The notes beneath the pieces were generated by a model, which was not told the DNA's origin, did not search any database, and saw only the letters and a program-made list of their open reading frames with translations. A program made the position numbers and the translations under genes. This document shows positions 30,938-41,012 of a DNA stretch of 64,000 nt, in pieces. The first letter of the stretch is position 1. Each line of letters starts with the position of its first letter. The stretch is taken from contig SDUX01000002.1 in the NCBI GenBank assembly GCA_008729055.1, forward strand, positions 1,430,496 to 1,494,495. Reading direction: 5' to 3'. The DNA comes from Pyropia haitanensis. Taxonomy: Eukaryota > Rhodophyta > Bangiophyceae > Bangiales > Bangiaceae.

Positions 30938-33064
30938 TTACACTGCGTCAGCACCTGTGGTGCGCTCTGCGGCGGCCGCGTCCTGTGCCGCACCGGCGCC
31001 CTCGCCGTCAAACGTGCCACCCGCGACGAGCCGCGCGTGCCGCGATCGTGCTGCGACGGCGACGGCGCGGCGGAGGCCTGCCGACCCTTGGAAGAAGACG
31101 GTACACCAGTAAGGTATCCCTTCTGCAAGCTGCAGCCGCCCAGCGTGAAGTGTTAGGCCGGCGCCGGCCGCGCCGGCCTTTCCGCCGCCCCCGCCATCAC
31201 ACTTTCCGACGTCCGCGTCGCTTCCGTCACTGTCGGCGCTGCTGGCCGTCGTGGCCGTCGGGGTGGAGGCGCTGGTAGGGGCGGCTGCCGCTCCGGGCAG
31301 GGCCTCTACCGCCGCCTTCACCGCCGCCCCTCCCACAACCTCCGCCGAGCCGGCGTTGACACGAGCGGCGGCAGCACGGCGCACATCGTCCACGACCGTT
31401 GCCCCCTCCGGCCCCGTGTACGCCACCGTCACGCGGGCGGCCCAGCCGCCGCGCGCAGCAGCAACGTCCGCTAGCGCCGCCACCGCCCACCGTAGCAGCG
31501 CCTCGTCACGGACCGTGTACAGGAGTGACACAGGGGCGTCGTCAGCGTGGACGGCCTGCGTCGGGAATGGCATCACCTGCGCGGCATCGAGGAGGTAGGC
31601 AATCGCGCTGCCGCTCGCGATGAGCACCACCTGTCGGTCGGGGGCGGCGCGGCCGATGGCTGCCGCCACCGCGGCGGTGGCATCCCCGTGGGTGGGGCCC
31701 CACGTGCGCACGCGGATGGTGGCCCATTGGCGGCTGAAAGCGGTCGGGGCCGTGGCCGCCGTCGCCGCCTCCGCCGCGTCAACGGCAGCGTCGGAGATGC
31801 GATGGGTGTGGCTGACCGTCTCGGACACGCCCAGCGCCGGCACCCGCCGCCGATGGTACACCCGCACGACAAGCCCTACGCTCCACGGTTCCCCACCGCC
31901 CGCGACGCCGGCGCCGAGCATACCCCCCCGGTTCACAAACGCGGTGAATGGGTGGGCGCGCTCCCACATGGACGCCCCCGGCAGCCGAAGGTGCACCGTC
32001 GGCCCGACGCACCGCACCGGAACCGCCGCCGGTGCTACCCACGTCAGCACTGCGTAGTCCTGGGAGAGGTGGCGCACAGCAACTGATGGCGTCGCGGTCC
32101 GCCACCACCGCCGTCCGACGGCGAGGTCGACAAGCCAGGCGAGAAAGAACGGCGTGTTGAGCACCCACGAGTGTGGGTGGGTGTGCCGCCGGACAATGTC
32201 GATGAAGTAGAGGACGGCAACCGTGTTGTGCAGGTAAATGCCCAGGTGCCACCGCGACGCAAGCCACCGGACGCTCAGCGGCAGCGCAACGCCCAGCAGC
32301 AGCGTCATCTCGACGAGGCGGAAGATGTCGTCGACCTGCAGCATCATGGTCTGCGCTAGGGGACTGGCGTCCTTAAAACCGGGCGGGCCCCGCTCCGACA
32401 GCGGCCACTCAAACGCGCCGACCACGACCCGGGCGGCGTAGCCATGAAACACCACCGGTGTAAAGATGGACCACACGTGGACGAGCGTGAGCACCGCCAG
32501 GCCAATGCCGTTCCACTTGTGCAGCGTCGCGTTGGCCGCGGCCGCGCCCCGAAAGTCAATCAGGCGGCGTCCCACCCAGGACGCCTCGACCGCCGCGAGC
32601 GTCGTGTGCATCATGGTGGCAAACAGCAGGTTGAGGGCGCAGATGGAGTAGCGCCCGCTCAGCCGCGCGACGACGTCGTAAAACCCCACCGACCACGGCC
32701 CGGGCTTGATGGGGCCGAGAAAGTCCGACCCGGCGGTGCCCGCGCCGATGCGGAAGCCCTGCCGCGGCCACACGTTGGTGGTGAAACGGTCGACCGTGGC
32801 GAGCACCGTGATTGTGCCGTACACCGCCCATACCAGCGTGCCGTAGGGGATGAGCGGCCGGTGGGGGGGGCTGTCAGGCGGGGGGGGCGCGCGCACCCCC
32901 AACCCCGCCGCCGCCGCCACGGGGGACCACCAGCCGCCCCTCTTGGCGCCGCCGTCGCCGGGCGCCACCACCGACGCGGCGGTAGAGGAACAGAGCGAGT
33001 CTCGGACGGTCACGTCCGGGATAGGGGGGTAGGGGGGAGCGCCCGCATCGACTTGCCGGTTCAT
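30938..33064 (-). CDS. ferric reductase-like transmembrane flavoprotein, copy 1
   Basis: A 708-residue membrane oxidoreductase. An N-terminal tail (1-70) precedes a hydrophobic domain (about 74-320) with candidate helices LVWAVYGTITVLATV, ICALNLLFATMMHTTLAAV, GIGLAVLTLVHVWSIFTPVVF, LVEMTLLLGVALPLSVRWL, LGIYLHNTVAVLYFIDIV and VLNTPFFLAWLVDLAV. Candidate haem ligands are H153, H182, H196, H207, H273, H279 and the HTHPH cluster at 294-298. A flavodoxin-reductase-like half follows, with WERAHPFTAF (368-376) resembling the FAD-binding HPFTxxS motif and VVLIASGSAIAYLLDA (479-494) in place of the usual NAD(P) GxGxxP loop. It fits the ferric reductase/NADPH oxidase superfamily, closest in style to fungal TmpA-like membrane reductases. 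The natural substrate is unknown. The frame is clean. Confidence 0.8.
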   Translation of the reverse strand: MNRQVDAGAPPYPPIPDVTVRDSLCSSTAASVVAPGDGGAKRGGWWSPVAAAAGLGVRAPPPPDSPPHRPLIPYGTLVWAVYGTITVLATVDRFTTNVWPRQGFRIGAGTAGSDFLGPIKPGPWSVGFYDVVARLSGRYSICALNLLFATMMHTTLAAVEASWVGRRLIDFRGAAAANATLHKWNGIGLAVLTLVHVWSIFTPVVFHGYAARVVVGAFEWPLSERGPPGFKDASPLAQTMMLQVDDIFRLVEMTLLLGVALPLSVRWLASRWHLGIYLHNTVAVLYFIDIVRRHTHPHSWVLNTPFFLAWLVDLAVGRRWWRTATPSVAVRHLSQDYAVLTWVAPAAVPVRCVGPTVHLRLPGASMWERAHPFTAFVNRGGMLGAGVAGGGEPWSVGLVVRVYHRRRVPALGVSETVSHTHRISDAAVDAAEAATAATAPTAFSRQWATIRVRTWGPTHGDATAAVAAAIGRAAPDRQVVLIASGSAIAYLLDAAQVMPFPTQAVHADDAPVSLLYTVRDEALLRWAVAALADVAAARGGWAARVTVAYTGPEGATVVDDVRRAAAARVNAGSAEVVGGAAVKAAVEALPGAAAAPTSASTPTATTASSADSDGSDADVGKCDGGGGGKAGAAGAGLTLHAGRLQLAEGIPYWCTVFFQGSAGLRRAVAVAARSRHARLVAGGTFDGEGAGAAQDAAAAERTTGADAV

Positions 33065-35580
33065 CGTGACCCTGAAGCGGGGGAGTGTCTGCCGAGCAGC
33101 AGCAGTGCGCGGTGGGGAAGGGCTGGAGAAGAGGAAAAAGTGCGGGGGGGGGGAGGGGGGGGGGAGGTAGGCTGTACGAGACGCCGCGCCGCTGAGGTGG
33201 TGGTAGCGGCGGTCACCGGCTCACAAGATGTGGGAGGGGAAGGCGGCGGGTCGGTGGCGGTGATGCAGCTCTCCCACTCGACGTCCAGTGGTCGTCGGGT
33301 GCGCGTGCGGCCGTGTAGCCGGCACCGCGCTGCACGTCGAGCCCCGTCTGGTCCCTGTGCGCACGGAGTTCGGCGGCTGGACAGTACGGGTCGGCAGGCG
33401 TCCCCGTCGTCCGCCGCCGCCGCGAGGCGAGCTCTTATCTACGGCCGCTCCGCGCACGTCGCGGCGGGCGCCACCGCACGCCGCCGCGCGGGGAAAGGGA
33501 TTGGCCCCGCCGCGACGGCGGTACCTTCTCACCCCCCCCCCCCCCTTCCCCCCCCCGAGTCCAAACGCCGGGACTGCGCTGGAAGGGGGCGGGCGGATAG
33601 CGGAGGAGCCCAACGCCGGGCGCCCGCCGCCACGCGCTGGCGGCTGGCCGTGGCGGCCGAGGCGGCGGCGGCCGTGCAGTTGACGACGATCCCGCCGGCC
33701 ACCCGCTCTGGGCGTGTAGCCTATTTCCTGACGGCGACGGTGGCTGGGGAGGCGGGGGTGGGGGGGGGGGGGACGCCGCCGCCTCGCCCAAGGGGAGGCG
33801 CGCCGGGAGCGGCCACGACCACGCGGCGGGACGCCGCCGCCGTCCCGGCGGCACGTGTCACGGGGTGAAGGTGCGGTCACCTCGAGCGCGGGCGCGCCCA
33901 CCGGCAGTCAGTGTGGCAGGGGCAGGCAGAGGCGCCAAACGAGGCAGGGGAGGGGGCGGGGGGAGCGTGCTAGACGGCCCAGCACAGCGGCGGAGTAATG
34001 ACCCTGTGGCGGCCGCCGCGTCGCGTTGTACGAAAAGAGGGGGGGCGCGGAAGGGAAGGGGTCGGGGCGTAGACGGGGGGGAGCCGCCCGCCGGCCGCTG
34101 TGCCCCGCACTGACCGGCCGCGCGGTGCACAAGAATTCTGGCATCATGCCCGCCGCGCCGCGACGCCGTGTGGCGGAGCGGTAGGGAAGGCGGAGCTCCC
34201 GCGGAGGGGGCGGCGCGGCTGGACCGGCCTTGCCCGCATCTACGGTGGCTGCGGTGTCCACCTCCCCCCCCCTCAGCAAAGGTGCCACGAACGTGCGCCG
34301 CGGAGGGGGCGTCACCCAACACGCCGGGGAAGACACGGCCCACCGGCAGCTTTGAGGAGTGACCGCCTGGACGGTGGTGTCTGGGGTGCGTGCCGTGGCG
34401 GTGGAGGTGGTGGAGGGGGTGATGGCGGGGGATGGAGCGCGCGGAGGGGTGGCCGCCGTGATGACGAGGCCAGGCGCGGGCATCTCGCCGCGGCACCCGC
34501 CACCCCAACTGGGCCGACGGTGCCGCCAGTAGGGGGACCACCGCAACGGGTACGGGTCGGACAGGGGAGCAGGGGGAAGCGGCGCCGCCCGCGCGCGCGC
34601 CCGTCACCATTCTTTGCACCTAGGCCGGAAAGGCTCCACGTCGGCCGCAGGGGGAGAGCGTGCGTGGCCGGCCGGCCAGGCGGCCCACCGCCACCCGTGT
34701 CACCCTCCGTGGCGCCACCCGCCACGAGAGAGGAGGTGGCGGGCAGCCCCTCCCCCTCCATCCCAGCCGCGGCTGGCGAGCCGCGGCGGCCGCACCACAG
34801 CCACACCCGCCCCACCCGCGGCGCGCATCTCGACCCGCAGCGCAGCCGCAGGCGCGCCGGGCGTGCCGCCCGCGCGCAGCCATCCTCGGCGACGTCTATC
34901 CACAGCGTCCGCGCAATTCCATGGGCTGGTTGCGTCCGCCCCGGCCGACGGTCTCCCCCACGCCCGCCCCCGTCCGCCCATGCCCAAACGCCCACGCGCC
35001 CTCCCCCACACCTCGCATCCGCCCGCCGCTCCTCTCTCTCCCTTCCCCCGTCGGCGGCGCAAACAGCTGCCGTCACCAATTGGTGGCCGCCGCCGCTGGT
35101 GCCGGCGGGGGGCGACGCCGCCCGCGACCCGTCGCGACAGCGGCGCCGGTCGGCGTGGCCAGGCGGGTCTGCCCGCCGGCACGGCCCGCGGCGGGCGGGC
35201 CGCCCAACCGTTGGGACCCACCCGCCAGTAGGCGGCGTGGGAGGGGCGGGTAGCGGCGGCGTGGGGCGCCGCGCGACCCCGGCGCGCGCCGGCTCGCCCG
35301 CCTCGTCCCCGCGGCGCCGCGTCGCGGCCAGCACTGGCACCCACCCAACGGCAATAGGCTGACACGCGCGCCCGCCCTGCGCACGGCCCGTGGCAGAGGG
35401 GCCGCACGGCCGGCGGCGGCGGGGGGGAGGAGCGAGCCGCGGCGACGCGGGGAGAATCTTGGCCCACACCCGTGACGAACACAGGCGGGGCGCGCGACCC
35501 GCGGCGACACCCCCACCGCCAACGCAGGGGCGCGTGCACGGCGTGGCGGCGGCGGCGCAATGGTGCCTGAAGCTGGGTCC
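33065..35580. other. GC-rich region upstream of ferric-reductase copy 1, no confident gene
   Basis: All six frames are long because of GC bias. Some pieces look protein-like: plus-strand TRSGRVAYFLTATVAGEAGV near 33700-33760, and minus-strand GIARTLWIDVAEDGCARA near 34920-34860. Neither is embedded in a consistent frame with a start and a domain. The sequence immediately upstream of copy 1 shows no similarity to the upstream region of copy 2, so the promoters were not co-conserved. Confidence 0.3.
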
Positions 35581-36694
35581 ATGACCAGCCTGTTTTTATC
35601 GATTATCGGCTTGTCAAGATCTTCTTGCAGCTGGTACAGACCCCCCCCAGGAGCCAGGAGCGACCCGGCCTGCTGAAGCGAAATCAAATCTTGGAGGAAC
35701 ATCGCACTTCCTGCGTCCGGAGTGCGATGAAGTGCGTGTGGTTAAGGGAGCTAGGCGCTCATAGGCCTCCGTACAGTACAGCCACAGATCTCGGCACGCC
35801 GCTGCCGTTTCCGTGCGCTGCGCAGCGCGCCGTGCGTGCAGACGCGCCCGCCCGCCCAACGCCCGCCAGTGGCCATGAGTGGGTGCCTCTCCCAGGCGTT
35901 TTGTGGTGTGGGGTATCCCGGTCGATACGTCTGGCCGTAGACATGGTTGTACAGGCTGGCGGCGGCCGCGCACCCCTGCTCTCCCGTGACTGGGCCTCGC
36001 CGAGGGCCTGCCGCGGCGCTGCTGGACTGTGGACATGGCCGCGTGAAAAGGGTGTTGGAGTCCTTCGTGGAGGTCACCAAAGGGCGGGCACCTCGCCAGC
36101 CGTTGTTGTCACGTCTCGAGGTCCCGAGCACGGTCGTCATTGGTTTTCTCCGGTCGAGCCGCGGAGAGCTGCCAGGACATGTGACGCCAGCAACGCAACT
36201 TAGTTCCAACCAATGAGCGAAGAGCGTCAGCCGCTGGACTCTTGGGCGCGTGGCAATCCCGTGACGTCGCTTGCCCACGAGAGGTGATCAATAGCAATAC
36301 AGACAGCTGGCAGGGGTCTGTGTGCCCAATGGTGATCGCCCGAAGCCAGGCATACGTCCCCACATTCCGCTCCTGTCGCTGAGTGCATGGGCGCCTCCTG
36401 AGACGAGCACCGGCCCTGGACGCAGTGATCCCTCACTGTTTGATCCCAGCTCCGCCTCTCTTTCTCGTCTGTCTGAGAGTCTGAAAGTCCTGATTCTCGC
36501 CGGCCAGTTCGATTTGGAGCGACACATTTTCAGGTGCGCTTTTTCAGTGAATTCAGGGCGCAACACTTTTTGGACTCATCGGAGGAGATGCGCCGTCGGG
36601 GGCGCCCCGTCGGTTTGCTATGACGAGGTGGGCGGCGGCTGGTGGTGCGCCTGGTGGGTCACGCACCCCCCCACTCCCTGCACACCTCCGCATC
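35581..36694. other. moderate-GC region, no gene seen
   Basis: A composition island: GC drops to ordinary levels from about 35580 to 36620 between two very GC-rich blocks. I found no tRNA cloverleaf and no ORF with domain features. It may be an old insertion or a long intergenic region. Confidence 0.3.
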
Positions 36695-38379
36695 TCACGT
36701 GTTCATGGGCGGCATATGCGGGCGCATGAGGGCGTCCCCCCCACCCCAACCCACCACCGCAACCGCCATCACAAACCTCACCCCAACACCAAACGCAGGC
36801 CTCACTCGAGCGCCACCGGCGCCACCGTACCGGTCGGCAGAGGGGTAGTTTCCAGGCAGGTCATGGACGCCGTCGTCGGTGGTGATGTCGCCTCTCTCGT
36901 GGCCCAGCGGCGGGGGCGCGCAGCCCCGCCGCCCGCGTGGAGGCATAGTCGATAGCGGCAGCGGCGGCGCGCCAACCTCGCGCGCCTCTCCGGGGGGGGG
37001 TGGTCGGGCGGTGCGTGCGGAGGCAGGCGTGCACGACGAGGGGGGGGGGGGCGCCGCGCCCTCTTGTGGCTGGGGAATGGTCCGCTGCGCGGGGCTCGCC
37101 CCCTCGGCGCTGGCCGCTGCGCCGCGCGGCGGCGACGACCCGCCGTGCACCCCCCCGCGCCCACCCGACGGGCAGTCCCCCCGCTACAAGGCGTTGAGGT
37201 CGGCGCCCGCGCCGGGTTGTGCAGGCCCGCCGCCCACCTGCTCGACTGCCGGCTCACTGCGGCCGCTTTGGCGGCTGTAGGTGGCGCCACGGAGGCGGCC
37301 GCCAGGGAGAGCGCGACTGGACGAAGAAAGAAGAGGACCGCACGGCGGTAGTCGCGTGGATACCGTGTCCCCCCCGCCCCCCTGCCCCCGCGCCCTCCAC
37401 TGCCACCGCTATGGGGAGGGTGGAAGGGAAAGTAGACGGGGAGAGAGGGGGGTGAGGTGCTCGGGGGGGTCGCGGGGGGAGGAAAGCACCGCCACGGTCG
37501 ACGGGGCGGGCGGGCGCTTGCATCTACGGTCGCGGCAGTGCGTGCTGTAGGGGAGGGTCCGCCGTGGGCGGACGCCCCACCCCGAGCGGGCGGACGGATG
37601 CGCTGCGCCACCCCCAACCCCCCCCCGGCCTACGCCACCCCCTCCCTGCACTCTGCCCCCGCCGCGGCCGCGCAGCAGCGGCTGGTCGGGGGCGGGCGAG
37701 CCCGGCGCCACCGCCGACAACGTCCCCGCCGGCCGGGCGGCGGCCGACATGGCGGCCGCCACGGGCGGCGTTTGGGTCGGCCCCGCCCGCACGAGAAGCC
37801 GCTGCCACTCACGTGCAAAGAAGCGGCGCGTGGGGTGGCGGGGGGGGGCGGGGGGGGGGGCGCCGCGCGGCCGGCGGGCCCGCGGCGGCGCCCCCCGCGG
37901 CCGCTTGTAGAGACTGGACCCGTTGCCGCGCGCCGCGTGCGGCCGGGCGGCGGAGCGGCACCGTCGGCGGGCACAGCGGGGGAGATGGCACCGAGGGGGG
38001 CGGCGGCGGCAGCACCGCCGGCGGGCGTCCTCGTCATCTGGATGCCACCCCCGCCGCCGCCGCCGGGCGACGGCCGGTGCAAACGGGGTGACCCGTACAC
38101 GCCTTGTCATGAGCGTGGTCCCCACCCCTCCACCCTCCCTCCTCCCAACCGCGACGCCCCCCTGCCACCGGCCAGCCGGCCTGCACCGGGCCCCGCCGCT
38201 GGTCCTTGTCATCCCCGCAGTGCGGGTGGACACCACAGCGGGGGGGAGCCGTCGTGCCATTGCGGGAAACCGCGTCAAGACCCCTGTCAGAACGGACGAG
38301 ATCTCGATGGACTAAGTGTGCTTCTCGGTAGCAGTTTGATGGATGCGCGACGGGGAACGTCGGATGGGGCTTGATGGGA
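36695..38379 (-). other. possible uncharacterised gene, frames unresolved
   Basis: On the minus strand a run of protein-like pieces appears: RRFFAREWQRLLVRAGPTQT and PVAAAMSAAARPAGTLSAV near 37830-37720, YPRDYRRAVLFFLRPVALSL near 37360-37300, and GDITTDDGVHDLPGNYPSAD near 36890-36830. They lie in different frames and are separated by G/C runs (37030-37050, 37840-37862), so either one gene with homopolymer breaks or chance is possible. The hydrophobic piece could be a membrane segment. I do not recognise a family. Confidence 0.25.
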
Positions 38380-38455
38380 CGGTTGAAAACCAAAGTTTAG
38401 CGGCAATAAAACGTGTAAATTTTGATAATAGTAGATAACAAATATACCTAATAAA

Positions 38456-38491
38456 GATCAATCAAACAGCAAAAAAAACTGTTGATTGATC
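38456..38491. repeat. A/T-rich hairpin next to a stop codon
   Basis: GATCAATCAA and TTGATTGATC form a perfect 10-bp stem, extended by CAG/CTG after one bulged A, around an A-rich loop. The stem sits in an unusually A/T-rich island (38385-38500) and its right end touches the stop codon of the leftward gene ending at 38491. It would therefore be the first structure in that mRNA's 3' UTR. A role in 3'-end formation or stability is inference. Confidence 0.6.
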
Positions 38492-40690
38492 TATGTTCTA
38501 CTTGGAAGAACAATTGCAGCAACATCTTCTGAGACAAATTCTGGTAATGCAAGGAGTGGCTCTGGCAACGGAAAAGTCTGCTGAGATCGCGTCCTGGGCG
38601 GCGCACGGCTGACGCCTTCTCCACCAAGCCCCTTCCCCCCTCCCTTCCAAACCCCTCCCGGCTTGACACCTCCCGTTCCCCTTCTCCGCCATCGCAAACC
38701 TCCTCTTCCATGCGCTTGCGGGCTATGAGCGGCGGCGGCGGCGGCGGGGTTGCCCGGTTGTCCTGTCCCACTGCGGCGGCGGCCGTGCCCGTGCGTGGCT
38801 GGTCCTTCGCGGCGGACGCGTCGATGGCGGCCGATGCGGCCGCTGCGGCCGCTTCGGACTTTGGCGGCGGCGCCGCTGGTTCCAGTGGACAATCGTCCTG
38901 CTCCCCCTTTCATGGGTGCCGCCCCCCTGTTGGCGAACAGCTGGTCGAGGAGCGTAGCGGACGCCGTCGGCATCCACCAAGGGGAACCCGGGTCAGTCAG
39001 CTCAGCTGGCAGGCGCCGGAGGTCATCTCGTTGGGGGGGGGAGGGTGCTGAATCAAACGGCCTTGTGCCTCCCAAAACACGAGGGTGGGCGTGGCCAGGA
39101 GCCGCGCGCGAGGCAGCAGCAGTTGTTGCTGTAGCGACTGTTGGGACACTAGACCGTACAACTGTCGTAAATGTGAATATAAGAACAAAATTCCAACACA
39201 AATCGTCGCATTACTTTCCTCATATGATGAATTATTCATGTATTACAAAAGCCCAAAGTATGTTAATCGATTTTTATGTCAGACTTAGTTCACTGCACTT
39301 TTGCCAACCCTGCTTGATACGGGGGCCCCGTCGAGGATGGCCATTCCACGGGCATCTCGACAGGCCGGAAGCGCCCATCACGGGTGGCATCCGATGGGTG
39401 ACGTGGCTCGACGGGGTTCGACAAGGTTTCAAAGGGGATGCCGGCGACGGCAACGGCTGCCGCGAGGGGCGGCGCCACCCCCGACCGAGCCGACCGACCA
39501 GCCGCCGCGGCACGCGCCGCGGCCGCGCCCCGTAGCCGCTTGCCACCGTGCGTGTTGACACCCGCGCGGGGCGGGGCGTCGTCCCGCCAGCACTGCCGGG
39601 GTGGGGGGGGGGGGGTCGTCCCACCAACGCTGCGGAGGGGGGGGGGAGGGGGGGGGGGGCGGAGAGCAGACGCGCTGGCCGCGCGGGCGTCCGCCCCCGC
39701 GCGTTGCCACCCCCGCGCACGCGGCGTCCGCCACGCGGCGTGACGGCGCGGCGGCCTTGCAGCCGCCGCGCAGCCGCTGACGGCCGGTCGGCGGGGTACG
39801 GCGGGCGCCCAGCCGCCCCCCCGCGCCTCCGTACCCCCCCTCAAGCATGGCCTCCCCCCTCCCTCCCCCTCCCTCACCCCCCCTCCTCCCGCCCTCGGCT
39901 CCTCTCTGTCTCCAGCGCATCGCGGCGGCCGCCACAAAGTCCTCCAGCGGGCGGCCGGTACACGCGCGCGCGTCGGGCATTCCCCCCCCCCCCCCCCCCC
40001 CTCCTCGCGCGCCGCCAGGCGCCCCTCCCACATCTCCGCCGCCCCCCGCACCACCCCACCGGCGCCCAGCGGGGGCGGCGCCCCGACGCGGTGGTCGCCC
40101 GCCGCCGCTCCTTGACACACGGCCCGCGGGGCGCAACGGCGGCCGCGCGTGGCGGCCGCCCGGCCGGGTCCGCCCGGCCCCGTGGCCATGACGAGGCGGC
40201 GGCGGCGGCGGCGGTGGCGCCGCACCGGCAGCGTCTGGGCGGCGGCGGCGACCGCCCGGCGGGGTGCCGGTCGCCAGCAGCGTCTGGGCGGCGGCGGGCG
40301 ACCCGCCCAGCGGGATCCCGGTCGCCAGCGGGATCCCGATCGCCAGCGGGCACACGCGGGGGGGGGGGGGTGGGGGGTGGGGGGGGGGGGGGGGCGTGTG
40401 ACCGATGCACGCCGTCCACCACACAGCCGCCGCCGCGGCGGGCCGGGCGGCGCCCGCGACGGCGGCGGCGGCGGCGGCGGCGGCGGCCGCCGCTGCCAGT
40501 GCCGCCACCCGCCGACGGGGCGCGGGGAGGGGCGCCGCGTGCGCTGTGTCCGCCCGCTGCCGCCGGCGCTGGTCTCTGGGAGGGGGAGGGACGGGGGGGG
40601 GGGGGGGGGCGAGGCGGACCGCCGCCACGGTGGTGGCAGCCCCCTGACGACCCCCGCGCGGGGGGGTTGCGGCGGCGGCCGCCGCGGCAT
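38491..40690 (-). CDS. hypothetical spliced gene, function unknown
   Basis: The best-supported part is downstream: FETLSNPVEPRHPSDATRDG and GRFRPVEMPVEWPSSTGPPY end near 39299, and a 137-nt A/T-rich intron (39298-39162, GTGCAG donor, TTTACGACAG acceptor after a pyrimidine tract) joins in phase 0 to LYGLVSQQSLQQQLLLPRAR and LLATPTLVFWEAQGRLIQ. After a frame change at the C/G run near 39040, DDLRRLPAELTDPGSPWWMP and ATLLDQLFANRG follow, and the end is LLALPEFVSEDVAAIVLPSRT at 38491. Upstream, a proline/alanine-rich N-terminus may begin at ATG 40690 with several homopolymer breaks. One piece, GRPLEDFVAAAAMRWRQR near 39950, looks genuine. No domain recognised. Confidence 0.4.
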
Positions 40691-40704
40691 GGGCGGCGCG
40701 CGTG

Positions 40705-40710
40705 TATAAA
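40705..40710 (+). promoter_or_regulatory. candidate TATA box of ferric-reductase copy 2
   Basis: TATAAA in the context GCGTGTATAAAGCCGC, an isolated A/T motif in extremely GC-rich DNA, about 300 bp upstream of the copy 2 start codon. Because a leftward gene starts at or near 40690, the site could belong to a shared divergent promoter. No equivalent was found upstream of copy 1. Confidence 0.3.
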
Positions 40711-41012
40711 GCCGCTCCCCCCCAGCGCTGGGGGCGGGGGCGTGACGACCGCCGCCACGCCTCTCCCCCCCACCGCCACACCCGGTGCGCGTAGAGACAC
40801 CGGCAGGGGTACGGCGCGGTGGAGCACTGGCGGCGGGCCCGTCACCCAGTCGTCCCTGGCGGGCGTGCGTCGCTCTTGCCCCGTCCGCGTCGTGCGCGCC
40901 GCCGCCCGCGCCGCCGCTACCAGCACCCAGCAGTGCCGCTACGCGCGGTAGCGCTTCCCCCTCTGCTCCGGTCGACCTCACGGCTGACCGCCGCCGTCCG
41001 GTACGTGCGACG

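Noticed and set aside
32444..33868. A long plus-strand frame antisense to ferric-reductase copy 1
   Set aside because: Most of it is the exact antisense of a clearly conserved gene. Only its last 50 or so codons look protein-like, without a start.
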